Assembly: GCA_012270975.1 (NCBI GenBank)
Contig: JAAXHH010000129.1
Coordinates: forward strand, 62,001-126,000
From: Candidatus Latescibacterota bacterium
GTDB taxonomy: Bacteria > JAAXHH01
Direction: 5' to 3'
DNA: 64,000 bases
Shown: one piece after another, positions 43,691-52,657 of the stretch
Position numbering within the stretch: position 1 is the first letter of the stretch
How the letters are laid out: every line of letters begins with the position of its first letter
The notes under the pieces: generated by a model
Seen by the model: the letters and a program-made list of their open reading frames with translations, nothing else
Databases searched by the model: none
What the model was told of the DNA's origin: nothing
Program-made: the position numbers and the translations under genes

Positions 43691-45811
43691 ATGCGCATTA
43701 CCGAAAAACTAAAGCACCTGCCCGCCGGAGAATCCCTGGTCATAGCCGGTGTGGGCCAGCGCGCCGGTATTCCGGCGAAAGAAGCCGACGCGGGTTGGCC
43801 CATGGGCGTGGCACGCCGGCCAGACGGCGATCTGATCGTAATCGACTACCAATGGCATCGGATCTGGCGCATCGATCGCGATGGGATCCTCCACGCCTTT
43901 GCCGGGGACGGCATCGCGGGCGATTCGGGCGACGGCGGACCAGCCGCCGAGGCGCGGTTTCGCCATCCCCATGACCTGTACCAGGACCGGCACGGCAACC
44001 TCTATCTTTCCGATCTGGGCAACTTTACCATCCGGCGAATCGATTACGAGACCGGCATCGTCACCCGCGTCGCGGGCAACGGCCGAGTCGGCCGGGGCGG
44101 CGATGGAGGGCCCGCGGTCGACGCCGAGTTGGACTGTACCTGCGGTGTGGCCGTGGACCGGGACGGCAACGTGTACCTGTCCAGCGAGTGGACGAACAAC
44201 ATCCGGCGCATCGACGCCCGGACCGGGATCGTCGAGACCGTCTTCGGCCATCACGCCCGGCATTATCCCTCCGAGCGGGGAGACAGCCGGCCGTACTCGG
44301 GGCGGGGGCTGAGCCTGGGCGGTTACCACGGCGACGGCGGGCCGGCCCGCGAAGCGGGATTCAATCATCCCGAACACCTCGCCTTCGATTCACGGGGCGA
44401 TCTGTACGTGTGCGACAATTCGAACGATCGCGTCCGGAAGATCGACATGCAGTCCGGGATCATAGACACGGTCCTGGGAAACGGTCAGCGCGCGTCAAAC
44501 GGAGACGGCGGTCCCGCCGTGGAAGCAAGCACGCTCATGCCGGACGCCATCTGCCTGGACATCCACGATAATCTCTACGTAGGCGAGAAGTATGGATTTC
44601 GCGTAAGAAAGGTGGAGCGGGAGACGGGTATCGTCCGTACGGTGGCGGGCACCGGCGAACCGGGCGTCGGCGAAGAGGGATTGCCGGGCGTCGTCACGCG
44701 GTGCAATTCCGTGGAAGCGGGGATCTGCGCCGAACCTGACGGCACGGTGTTCTGGGGCGACTGCTCCGGCCGGCTGCGGCGTTGCGACGGTCCTACCGGT
44801 ATCGTTACCACGGTTCTCGGCGGCACGAGCGTCCACGACGGGGAGACCGCGACCGCCGGTTTTCTGAACGGACCCGGCGGCCTGTCGGCCGGTCCGGATG
44901 GAAGGATCGTCATCGCGGACGTCTGGAACCAGCGCATCCGTTCAATCGATCCGGAATCCGGAGTGATCCGGACAATCGCGGGCACCGGTGCGCGGGCCTA
45001 TGGCGGAGACGGCGGGCCGGCCGTCGATGCCCACCTGGGGAATCCCCACGACGTCTCGGTGGACCGCGCCGGGAGAATCGTCATTGTCGATACCCGGCAC
45101 GGTCACGTGCGGCGCGTGGATCTTGACGGTGTGATCCATAACGTGGCGGGCGCGGCCTTTCAGTGGGACAAGGGCGACGGCGGGCCAGCCCTGAGCGCGT
45201 GCCTGATGCACGTCCTCTCGGTGACCCACGGCCCCAACGACGACATATACATCGGGGACGCCGGCTGCGGGCGCATCAGGAAAGTCGACGCCGGATCCGG
45301 CATCATCACCACGGTCGCGGGCGTCGGCCTGCATGGGTATACCGGGGACGGCGGTCCCGCAAACAGCGCGCGGATCGGTTCGCCGACGGCCATCCGGGTG
45401 GACAGTTCCGGACATCTATACTTCGCGGACGACCGGTACCATGTGATCCGGCGGGTGGATGGCGACACCGGGGTCATCTCCACCCTGGCAGGAACCGGGG
45501 AAGAAGGCTTTTCCCCCGACGGTTCCAGGGCGTCGCAGGCCGCGATATCCACACCCAGGGGCCTGGCCCTGGACGCACGGGGACGCGTGTACTTTTCCGA
45601 CACGGGAAACAACCGGGTGCGTCGCATTTCGGAGAAAGGCGTCCTTGAAACCATGGTCGGCAGCGGAGAATACGGCGATTGCGACGAGCCCGTGGGAGCG
45701 CGAAATGCGCCGTTGAACCAGCCCAATGGCCTGTGTTTCTACGGTGAGGATGTCCTGCTCGTCAGTGATCACTACAACAACCGGTTGAAGGCGGTCCGGA
45801 TCGGAAACTGA
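43691..45811 (+). CDS. Large NHL-repeat protein
   Basis: 706 residues made almost wholly of repeats of about 50 residues. Each has a 'GDGGPA' turn ('GDSGDGGPAAEARFRHPHDL', 'GYTGDGGPANSARIGSPTAI'), a strand pattern 'D..GNLYLSD.GN..IRRID' and 'TGII.TVAG.G'. I count roughly eleven such units, enough for two six-bladed propellers. No signal peptide is seen, which is unusual, since many of these proteins are exported. The fold binds or cleaves ligands on its top face; no catalytic site can be named. The 24-base tandem repeats lie directly upstream. Confidence 0.85.
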   Translation: MRITEKLKHLPAGESLVIAGVGQRAGIPAKEADAGWPMGVARRPDGDLIVIDYQWHRIWRIDRDGILHAFAGDGIAGDSGDGGPAAEARFRHPHDLYQDRHGNLYLSDLGNFTIRRIDYETGIVTRVAGNGRVGRGGDGGPAVDAELDCTCGVAVDRDGNVYLSSEWTNNIRRIDARTGIVETVFGHHARHYPSERGDSRPYSGRGLSLGGYHGDGGPAREAGFNHPEHLAFDSRGDLYVCDNSNDRVRKIDMQSGIIDTVLGNGQRASNGDGGPAVEASTLMPDAICLDIHDNLYVGEKYGFRVRKVERETGIVRTVAGTGEPGVGEEGLPGVVTRCNSVEAGICAEPDGTVFWGDCSGRLRRCDGPTGIVTTVLGGTSVHDGETATAGFLNGPGGLSAGPDGRIVIADVWNQRIRSIDPESGVIRTIAGTGARAYGGDGGPAVDAHLGNPHDVSVDRAGRIVIVDTRHGHVRRVDLDGVIHNVAGAAFQWDKGDGGPALSACLMHVLSVTHGPNDDIYIGDAGCGRIRKVDAGSGIITTVAGVGLHGYTGDGGPANSARIGSPTAIRVDSSGHLYFADDRYHVIRRVDGDTGVISTLAGTGEEGFSPDGSRASQAAISTPRGLALDARGRVYFSDTGNNRVRRISEKGVLETMVGSGEYGDCDEPVGARNAPLNQPNGLCFYGEDVLLVSDHYNNRLKAVRIGN

Positions 45812-45991
45812 ACAGGGATTCCATAGGCAGGCCGGTAGTGGAACATGTGGGTTCCAGCATCGTACCAGGGATGCCGACCTGCCCGGACCTGCGAGTGGCA
45901 TCCGCAAAATCCACTGCAGATTGCATAAAGGACTGAATACCTCAAAAACGGATGAAATCCTCGACAGATTCGAAATCACACGGGAGAACGA

Positions 45992-47113
45992 ATGAAGATC
46001 ACCGACATTAAGACCGCCGAAGTGACCGTACCAACCGGGTACACATACCACTATGTCCGCGTATACACGGACGAAGGCGTGTACGGTACCGGTGAAGCCA
46101 GTCACGTCGACGGCGGATGGCGGAACTCGACCCGGCACATGGCGAAAATGATCATCGGCATGGATCCGCGGGACGTGGACGCCTGTTTCGAGTTAATCCG
46201 TCGAAAGTACATTTTCATGGGCGGGGCGGGCGGCACGGCCATCTCGGCGCTCACCGGGATCGAGATCGCCCTCTGGGACCTGGCCGGAAAGGCCCAGGGC
46301 GTCCCGGTATACCGGCTCCTGGGCGGCAAGTTTCGGGACCGGGTCCGGCTGTACGTGGACAGCGCGCACTACGACTACAACGAGCGCGCCGCGGAGGTTA
46401 AGGAACGGGGTTTCACAGCGATCAAGTTCGACCTTGACGACGCCCAGAACCCCCATAAGCTGGATCCGTGGAACTGGTCGGTGACGCCTGACGAGTTGAA
46501 GTCTCTCGTGGACCAGGCCTTCGCGATTCGCGAGGGGATCGGTCCATCCCTGGACCTCGCTATAGATCTTCACGGACGGTATGACGCGACCGCCGGGATG
46601 AAAATGGCCCAGGAATTCGAACCGCTCAATCTCCTTTGGCTCGAGGAACCCGTACCGCCGGAGAATATCGACGCCCTGGCGAAGATCACCCATGCCACGG
46701 GAACACCGATCTGCGTGGGGGAGAACCTCTATCTCCGCCACGGTTTCAGAGACCTGCTGCAGCAGCAGGCGGCGGACATCATCATGCCGGACATTTCGAA
46801 ATGCGGCGGCCTGTCGGAATGCCGGAAGATCGCCAACATGGCCGAGATTTATTACGTGCCCTTCGCACCGCACAACAATTCCAGTGCCCTGAGCACGGTC
46901 GGGGACGCCCACGTCTGTGCGAGTGTCCCGAATTTCCTGGTCCTCGAGTACCATCGCTTCGACGACCCGACCTGGGACGATGTGCTCGCTACGGATACTT
47001 CGGTCATCCAGGACGGGCACGTGGTGCTGACGGACGCCCCGGGACTGGGTGTGGAACTGAACGAGGAGTTTCTCGCGTCGCAGTTGAAAGACGGTGAAGC
47101 ATTGTGGCAGTGA
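45992..47113 (+). CDS. Mandelate racemase/enolase superfamily sugar-acid dehydratase
   Basis: 373 residues. 'GGGAGA' precedes the ATG. Barrel motifs: 'AIKFDLDDAQNPHKL' at the catalytic Lys strand, metal ligands 'LAIDLHGRYD', 'LLWLEEPVPPENIDAL' and 'ICVGENLYLRHGF', and the His-containing 'FAPHNNSSAL', which together resemble galactonate/gluconate-type dehydratases. It should remove water from an aldonic acid to give a 2-keto-3-deoxy acid. It stands alone between the NHL gene and a DUF805 gene; no aldolase or kinase is adjacent. Confidence 0.9.
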   Translation: MKITDIKTAEVTVPTGYTYHYVRVYTDEGVYGTGEASHVDGGWRNSTRHMAKMIIGMDPRDVDACFELIRRKYIFMGGAGGTAISALTGIEIALWDLAGKAQGVPVYRLLGGKFRDRVRLYVDSAHYDYNERAAEVKERGFTAIKFDLDDAQNPHKLDPWNWSVTPDELKSLVDQAFAIREGIGPSLDLAIDLHGRYDATAGMKMAQEFEPLNLLWLEEPVPPENIDALAKITHATGTPICVGENLYLRHGFRDLLQQQAADIIMPDISKCGGLSECRKIANMAEIYYVPFAPHNNSSALSTVGDAHVCASVPNFLVLEYHRFDDPTWDDVLATDTSVIQDGHVVLTDAPGLGVELNEEFLASQLKDGEALWQ

Positions 47114-47182
47114 GCAAACCTGCCTGAGTATCCGTGGTTATTGGTCCAGGGAGATCATTTACTTACAAAGCGAGGAAGGAAC

Positions 47183-47566
47183 ATGCACTGGTATATTGAG
47201 GTACTTCGAAAGTATGCGGTTTTCAGCGGTCGCGCGAGAAGAATGGAATACTGGATGTTCTTCCTTGTTTCCGCGATCATTTCCGCGATCCTCCTGGTGA
47301 CCGACGAATTCATGGGGTGGAAACTGGAGATGGATGGCGATGATCTTGGCTTTCTCAGTACACTCTACCATATTGCCATAATCATACCATACCTCGCGGT
47401 TATCATACGCCGTCTTCACGACACGGACCGCAGCGGATGGTGGGTTCTTATTGCGTTGATACCACTAGTTGGCGCCATTGTGCTGCTCGTGTTTATGATC
47501 CTAAAGGGAAACGAAGGCGACAACCGGTTCGGACCCGACCCGAAGGTGGAAACGGCTAAGTGGTGA
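47183..47566 (+). CDS. DUF805 family membrane protein
   Basis: 127 residues from the ATG at 47183, behind 'AGGAAGGA'. 'YAVFSGRARRMEYWMFFLV' is the DUF805 start; three to four helices follow, with 'LPYLAVIIRRLHDTDRSGWW'-like text ('AVIIRRLHDTDRSGWWVLI') in the middle and a cytoplasmic tail 'GDNRFGPDP', all family hallmarks. Function unknown; often near stress or transport genes. It converges on the TM2 gene 46 bases on. Confidence 0.9.
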   Translation: MHWYIEVLRKYAVFSGRARRMEYWMFFLVSAIISAILLVTDEFMGWKLEMDGDDLGFLSTLYHIAIIIPYLAVIIRRLHDTDRSGWWVLIALIPLVGAIVLLVFMILKGNEGDNRFGPDPKVETAKW

Positions 47567-47611
47567 GGGGCCGGCGGGACTGGTTGAGGACAGACCGGTT
47601 TATTGTTCGAC

Positions 47612-47935
47612 TCACGCTCTCGACTGTACAATACTTTCACGGACCTGGCGCATGAGCTGGTTGTTTTGCGCCCGGGTCGCATCCATGATCAGGAACCAGT
47701 CGATGATCGTCCAGATAAAGAGACCGCCGAGTGTCAACAGTTTGGCGATCCCAAGTCCGATATCGCCAATGTAGAACCGGTCGATTCCCAGCGTACCGCA
47801 AAGTATGCTGATGGCAAGCGCTGTCGTGGGATCTTTCCGCCGGGTCCCGTACTGTACGTCGAATTGCAGCCGTTCGTCTTCCGACAGCTCTTTTCTCGCC
47901 AGGTTCGCTTCCTGGATCTCCTGTTCACTGGACAT
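47612..47935 (-). CDS. TM2-domain membrane protein
   Basis: 107 residues from the ATG at 47935 ('GGGAGAG' upstream). A charged N-terminal third ('EIQEANLARKELSEDERLQF') precedes the TM2 pair of helices: 'TALAISILCGTLGIDRFYIGDIGLGIAKLLTLGGLFIW', containing the D-RFY-G turn. The C-terminus is cytoplasmic and charged. TM2 proteins have no settled function. A longer in-frame start at 48034 has no ribosome site. Confidence 0.88.
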   Translation of the reverse strand: MSSEQEIQEANLARKELSEDERLQFDVQYGTRRKDPTTALAISILCGTLGIDRFYIGDIGLGIAKLLTLGGLFIWTIIDWFLIMDATRAQNNQLMRQVRESIVQSRA

Positions 47936-48193
47936 GCTTCGCTCTCCCGGTTTTGGGTTTGTCGCGGGCAGGTGCCCGCGCGTAACGCACTGATATGAAA
48001 CTCGCTTACGGCATGAGAACTTGACAAAGTTCAAGTTAACCCATCTACTTTTTTGGACAAGCAGTTACTCGTCAATGTTTCAGGTAAAACTGGATTTTCC
48101 GCTGGCGATTTCCGCCGGGCATGGCGGAATCTGAATTACCCGCAACCGCGAATGCCCAGGTAGTTCTCCTGGCAATCCACGAAAGGACAGACC

Positions 48194-49192
48194 ATGATAA
48201 GAGTGGGTTCAATCGGACTTGGCGGAATGGGGTCGCACCAGGCCAGGGCCTTTAACGGGGTCGATGGCTGCCAGCTGGTCGCGGGTGCCGATCCGTCCCC
48301 CGAAATGCGGGCGCGTTTTGCCGAGACCTATCCCGGTACGCGGCTGTTCGATTCCGCCGAAGCCCTTGTCAACAGCGGCGAGGTGGACGCGGTCGTGGTC
48401 GCCGTGCCCACCGGTCTGCATTATGCCGCCGTATCGACCGCCCTGTCCGCGGGCGTACCCGTGCTGGTGGAAAAACCCATGGCCCGCACGGTGGAGGAAT
48501 GCGGAAGACTGAACGAAGAGGCGGACCGGCGAAACACCGTCCTCATGGTCGCCCACTGCCGCCGCTTCGATCCTCACTGGAAGTCCTGGGGCGCCTACGT
48601 GGCTTCAGGAAAACTTGGCTCTCCCATCCTCTGGCGCAACGCCATGGCAGGCTTCGGACCGGGCAGATGGTACATGGACCACGATATGGGCGGCGGCCCC
48701 CTCATGGACGGGGCGGTCCACAACTATGATTTCGCCAACTACCTCTTTGGAGATCCGGAAAGCGTCCTGTCCAGTTCGATCAACATGGATCCCGATTCAT
48801 CGGCGCTGGACACCTGCTCCGCCATCGTCCGCTACAGGAACGGCAACCAGTTGCTCATGTCATGGAGCTGGGCGGTCCGGGGCAACGGCCTGCACGACAT
48901 CATCGGGCCGAAGGGGTTTATCCAGTTCGGTACCGGCGACTTGCCGGAACCGGACGACGACGAGCCTCATCAGTACTGCTGCTTCACGGACCGGGAAGGT
49001 GAGCAGACGCTGATCAAGTCGAAATCCGAGCCCGACATGTACGCATATCAGGCCGAGCACTTTCTGTCCTGCGTCCGGGGAGACGTCACGTGCCTTTCGC
49101 CGGGCACCGAGGCCATCAAGGCCATCGCCGTTGCGGACACCATCCTGCGGGCCGGTCCCGGCGGCGAGTCGCGCGAGGTAACCTGGACGTGA
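48194..49192 (+). CDS. Gfo/Idh/MocA family oxidoreductase
   Basis: 332 residues, 'AAAGGA' before the ATG. 'VGSIGLGGMGSHQARAF' binds the dinucleotide, 'VPVLVEKPMARTVEE' is the EKP motif and 'DMGGGPLMDGAVHNYDFANYLFG' contains the conserved His of inositol dehydrogenase-like members. It oxidises a sugar or cyclitol with NAD. About 100 bases later a DoxX gene follows on the same strand. It is clearly distinct from the family member at 6264. Confidence 0.92.
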   Translation: MIRVGSIGLGGMGSHQARAFNGVDGCQLVAGADPSPEMRARFAETYPGTRLFDSAEALVNSGEVDAVVVAVPTGLHYAAVSTALSAGVPVLVEKPMARTVEECGRLNEEADRRNTVLMVAHCRRFDPHWKSWGAYVASGKLGSPILWRNAMAGFGPGRWYMDHDMGGGPLMDGAVHNYDFANYLFGDPESVLSSSINMDPDSSALDTCSAIVRYRNGNQLLMSWSWAVRGNGLHDIIGPKGFIQFGTGDLPEPDDDEPHQYCCFTDREGEQTLIKSKSEPDMYAYQAEHFLSCVRGDVTCLSPGTEAIKAIAVADTILRAGPGGESREVTWT

Positions 49193-49290
49193 CGGCCTGG
49201 CCTGGTTCGGCATGGCGCCGATACCGGATGTCCTCGTTCATCGATTGCGGCCAATTGAAGTCGTTCACACCTTAAGAAAAGGAAATCGTC

Positions 49291-49743
49291 ATGAACAGAC
49301 TAAAATGCTTCCTTATGAACAACCTCGGCATGACCGATCTGGGGTTGCTCATCATCCGCATCGTGATCGGCTTCAGCATGGCGGCCTTTCACGGCTGGGG
49401 TAAGATATCCAATCCCGAACGCTGGGCCGCGATCGGCGGGAACATGGAGTTGATAGGCATCAGCTTTCTCCCCGCGTTCTGGGGATTCATGGCCGGGTTC
49501 GCTGAGTTTTTCTGCTCGATCCTTCTGATCCTCGGGCTTTTCTTCCGTCCCGCGGCGACGCTGCTCGCGCTCACCATGCTCATGGCCATGCTGCGTCACC
49601 TTTCGCTGCCTGCGGACGACCCGGGTTCGGGGCTCAGTGGCGCGTCCCATGCCATGGAACTCTGCGCGGTCTACATAGCCCTGTGGTTTACCGGTCCGGG
49701 CAAGTACAGCCTGATGCCGGGTAGAAAGGCCGAACAGGCTTAA
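49291..49743 (+). CDS. DoxX family membrane protein
   Basis: 150 residues with four hydrophobic helices. 'TDLGLLIIRIVIGFSMAAFHGWGKI' is the typical first helix and Gly-rich turn; 'GFMAGFAEFFCSILLILGLFFRPAATLLALTMLMAM' gives helices two and three. DoxX-like proteins are quinone-linked or reductant-linked membrane proteins of mixed function. 'AAGGAAA' precedes the ATG. Confidence 0.88.
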   Translation: MNRLKCFLMNNLGMTDLGLLIIRIVIGFSMAAFHGWGKISNPERWAAIGGNMELIGISFLPAFWGFMAGFAEFFCSILLILGLFFRPAATLLALTMLMAMLRHLSLPADDPGSGLSGASHAMELCAVYIALWFTGPGKYSLMPGRKAEQA

Positions 49744-49797
49744 TTCTCAGGATACGTGGTGCTACCAACCAAAGCATATCACGAGCCCGTTCATTCC

Positions 49798-50268
49798 ATG
49801 AGCCAGACGGTCACGATCGGGGTGATCTCGGATACCCACCGCCTGTTGCGGCCGGAGGCCCTGGCCGCGCTGGCGGGGGTGGAACGGATCATTCACGGAG
49901 GGGATGTGGGCGGTGAGGATATCCTGGAGTCGCTTGCGTCGATCGCGCCTGTCACGGTGGTTCGGGGGAATACCGACTACCAGTCCTGGGCGGCGCGGCT
50001 GCCGGCTTCCGAACTCATCGAGGTAGCCGGAAGGTCGATCTACGTCGTGCACGACATCGAGGACCTGGGCGTCGATCCGATTGCCGCGGGCGTCGACGTC
50101 GTGATTTTCGGCCATTCCCACCAGCCGGTGCTGGAACAACGCGGCGGGGTGTGGTACCTCAACCCGGGGAGCGCCGGCCCACGGCGCTTCGGGCTGCCGG
50201 TGACGGTCGCCCGGCTCGAAGTGTCTTCAATGAGTATAGAAGGGAAAATCGTCGACCTGGACGTATAA
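49798..50268 (+). CDS. YfcE/MJ0936-type metallophosphoesterase
   Basis: 156 residues from the ATG at 49798. The calcineurin-like set is complete: 'ISDTHRLL', 'IHGGDVGG', 'VRGNTDY', 'YVVHDI' and 'IFGHSHQP', with the closing 'NPGSAGPRR'. Such small cytoplasmic enzymes cleave phosphodiesters with a di-metal site. An ATG 42 bases earlier is in frame but the protein then begins with non-conserved residues. Convergent with the enolase-superfamily gene downstream. Confidence 0.9.
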   Translation: MSQTVTIGVISDTHRLLRPEALAALAGVERIIHGGDVGGEDILESLASIAPVTVVRGNTDYQSWAARLPASELIEVAGRSIYVVHDIEDLGVDPIAAGVDVVIFGHSHQPVLEQRGGVWYLNPGSAGPRRFGLPVTVARLEVSSMSIEGKIVDLDV

Positions 50269-50307
50269 GGCGGGGTGCCTTCAATACGATTGTAGAGGCT
50301 GGTACCG

Positions 50308-51435
50308 TCAGTACGCTGCCACGGTCATGGCATCGAAGCGGTCCGAATCCCACTCCGCGCCCCAGCCCGGACCGTCGGGCGGGACGATATGGCCGTCCGC
50401 GATCAGCGGTTTGTTGATCATGCCCCAGGTGCTGGCCGTGTCCACGAAACCGTTGCCGCCGGTTTCGTAAAAGCCTGTATTGTCGATACAGCATCCGAGG
50501 TGGGCGTGGACGAGACCGAAGAGGCCGCCTTCGGCGTTCAACTCGATATTGGTGTCGTACATCTCGGCGAAATGGGCCATCTTGAGTACCTGCGTGGTTC
50601 CGAACCGGGCGTTGGCACGCAGCAGGTCGGTCGCCCCTGAAATCAGCCGCTGGGTCGAAATGCCCAGGTCGTGCATCAGCGTCTCGTTGCCCATCACCGG
50701 AATGGTCAACTCCCGGCACAGTACCTGGTACTGGTGCTCCTTCTGTTCGTGCATCGGCTCTTCCAGCCAGACGAAATCCAGTTCCTCCATGACCCGCCCC
50801 ACCTCGATGGCTTCCTGGAGCGTGTAGGAACAGACCGGGTCGTTCAGCAGCAGGTAATCGGGACCGACGATCCGGCGCACCTCGCGGAAGATGGGGATGT
50901 CCGCCTTCCCGCCCTTGTAGGTGTGGAACTTGTAGGCGTTCACACCGTATTCCCTGCCGTCTTCGATCATCTGTAGGTAGGTCTCGATATCGGAATCTCC
51001 ACCGGTCAGATACACCGGAAACCGGTCCCGGACCCGGCCGATCAGGGCGTATACCGGCAGGCCCGCCTTCTTGCCCGCGATGTCCCACAGGCAATTGTCG
51101 AAGTCCCCGAACCATCCGGGTCTCTGGTAGAGCCAGCGCGTGCCCTTGTGGAGCAGCTGGAACAGTTCTTCGCGGTTCAAGGGGTTCCTGCCCATCACCT
51201 GCGTCCGCAGGATCTCCACCTGCTCCCGGTCCATCGTAGTCGTGCACGTGCCCTCGATGCCTTCGTCGGTCTCGACGCGGATGAAGTGCTGCCGCAGGTT
51301 TCCGCCTTTGGGATGGGATTTGCTGCCGTGGGTATACTGCGTGCGCCTCAGGCCGGGGACCTGCTTCAATACATGGTAGTACTGCGGCTGGTCGGGGTCT
51401 TCCAGGATGAAGAGCTTGATGCCGGTGATTTTCAT
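50308..51435 (-). CDS. Mandelate racemase/enolase superfamily protein
   Basis: 375 residues from the ATG at 51435, which overlaps the desaturase stop (ATGA); the longer frame to 51747 is only the overlapping desaturase. It starts 'MKITGIKLFILEDPDQ'. The barrel shows 'NAYKFHTYKGGKADI' (Lys-x-His), 'YLLLNDPVCSY', 'FVWLEEPMHEQ', 'MGNETLMHD' and 'VHAHLGC'. Lys-x-His recalls the enzyme at 21176. Its tight coupling with a fatty acid desaturase is unusual for a sugar-acid enzyme. Confidence 0.85.
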   Translation of the reverse strand: MKITGIKLFILEDPDQPQYYHVLKQVPGLRRTQYTHGSKSHPKGGNLRQHFIRVETDEGIEGTCTTTMDREQVEILRTQVMGRNPLNREELFQLLHKGTRWLYQRPGWFGDFDNCLWDIAGKKAGLPVYALIGRVRDRFPVYLTGGDSDIETYLQMIEDGREYGVNAYKFHTYKGGKADIPIFREVRRIVGPDYLLLNDPVCSYTLQEAIEVGRVMEELDFVWLEEPMHEQKEHQYQVLCRELTIPVMGNETLMHDLGISTQRLISGATDLLRANARFGTTQVLKMAHFAEMYDTNIELNAEGGLFGLVHAHLGCCIDNTGFYETGGNGFVDTASTWGMINKPLIADGHIVPPDGPGWGAEWDSDRFDAMTVAAY

Positions 51436-52613
51436 TCGGAATTCCGCGGAGGGGAAGAGGTCGCGGCTGCGGGAGGGGTCGCGGGTGCGGGAGATGGCGC
51501 GGCCGTCGGGAGTTCGGCGATGAACTGGTAATCGGGTTCCACCGCCTGGCGGTCCATGATCTGGATGATCTGCTTCCAGGTTTCCCATAACCCGCTGGTG
51601 CAGTAAGGCATTTCGTGCCTGATGAGCCGGTGCAGCCTGCCCAGTTTGTAGCAGGGGACCGCGGCGTACATGTGGTGTTCGGTATGGTAGTTCATGTGCC
51701 AGTACAGGAACTGCAGGACGGGGTTGATGTAGAAGGTCCTGCAGCACAGGCGGAAGTCGGGGATTTCATCCTGCAGGCCCACGTGCTGGGTCGCGTTGCA
51801 CAGGAACTGCAGCCAGGAGCCGATCATCTTCGGGAAGGTGATGACCAGGAGCACGACCCACAGCCCGTAGACCAGCGAAACGCCCGCGATCAGCATGTGA
51901 CCGGTGAACATGAACCGTTCCCAGTTGGTATAGGCCCTGCGCCGCTCCGGGTCGCTTTCCGGAAAGAGCTCCTGTGACCATCGATCGTCAGGTATCTTCC
52001 CCGCGACGGCCGCCAGCCTGCCCTTCACCAGGTCGTAGGGATAACGGTAGTTTACGATCGACGACTTCCAAAGGTTCCGCATGTCGAACTTCGCGGGAAG
52101 GACCACCTCCTGGTCGTCCGGATGGTGCAGCGTATACTTGTGATGTTCGGTGTGACTCGCCCAGAAGTGGTGGTGGTTGTGCCAGCCCAGAAAGGAATAC
52201 ACGCGTAGGAAGAAGCGGTTCAGCCAGCGGGTCCGGAAGACGGAATCATGGACCAGTTCGTGAAAGCCGTTGACCAGGAAATGCCAGAAATGGCCGTTGA
52301 TGAACACCAGGAGCAGGGTAATGTACCACGGCCAGTAGAGGGAGGAGTAGATGGCGGCGCCGGCGCCGGCGGCCAGTACGGCGAGGTAGCCCAGGGTCTG
52401 TACGAATCCCAGGAAGTCGCTGCGTTTGTTGAGACTGGCCAATTGTTCCCGCGTGACGCGGCACCGGTACCACTTCACGCGCTTCTTCGGGGGCGGCGCG
52501 TTGTACTGCGGTCCCTCGGTCAGCACTTCCTCATCGGAAAGCACGGTATGATCCGGACCGACGACTTCCGGGGAGTCGCCCGATTCGCTGGGGTCTTTGG
52601 CAGATTTGCCCAC
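51432..52613 (-). CDS. Fatty acid desaturase
   Basis: 393 residues, GTG start at 52613 behind 'AGGATG'. After a charged, probably cytoplasmic N-terminus of about 70 residues come helices and the three histidine boxes 'HELVHDS', 'HTEHHKY' (preceded by 'HNHHHFWAS') and 'HTEHHMY'. The C-terminal 25 residues are Pro/Ala-rich. It is a di-iron membrane enzyme acting on fatty acyl or related chains; extra His in the second box ('HNHHH') is notable. Overlaps the next gene by four bases. Confidence 0.9.
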   Translation of the reverse strand: MGKSAKDPSESGDSPEVVGPDHTVLSDEEVLTEGPQYNAPPPKKRVKWYRCRVTREQLASLNKRSDFLGFVQTLGYLAVLAAGAGAAIYSSLYWPWYITLLLVFINGHFWHFLVNGFHELVHDSVFRTRWLNRFFLRVYSFLGWHNHHHFWASHTEHHKYTLHHPDDQEVVLPAKFDMRNLWKSSIVNYRYPYDLVKGRLAAVAGKIPDDRWSQELFPESDPERRRAYTNWERFMFTGHMLIAGVSLVYGLWVVLLVITFPKMIGSWLQFLCNATQHVGLQDEIPDFRLCCRTFYINPVLQFLYWHMNYHTEHHMYAAVPCYKLGRLHRLIRHEMPYCTSGLWETWKQIIQIMDRQAVEPDYQFIAELPTAAPSPAPATPPAAATSSPPRNSE

Positions 52614-52657
52614 GATTTCATCCTGCCTGCAAACTGTTCAAGGGAACGTACTTAAAA

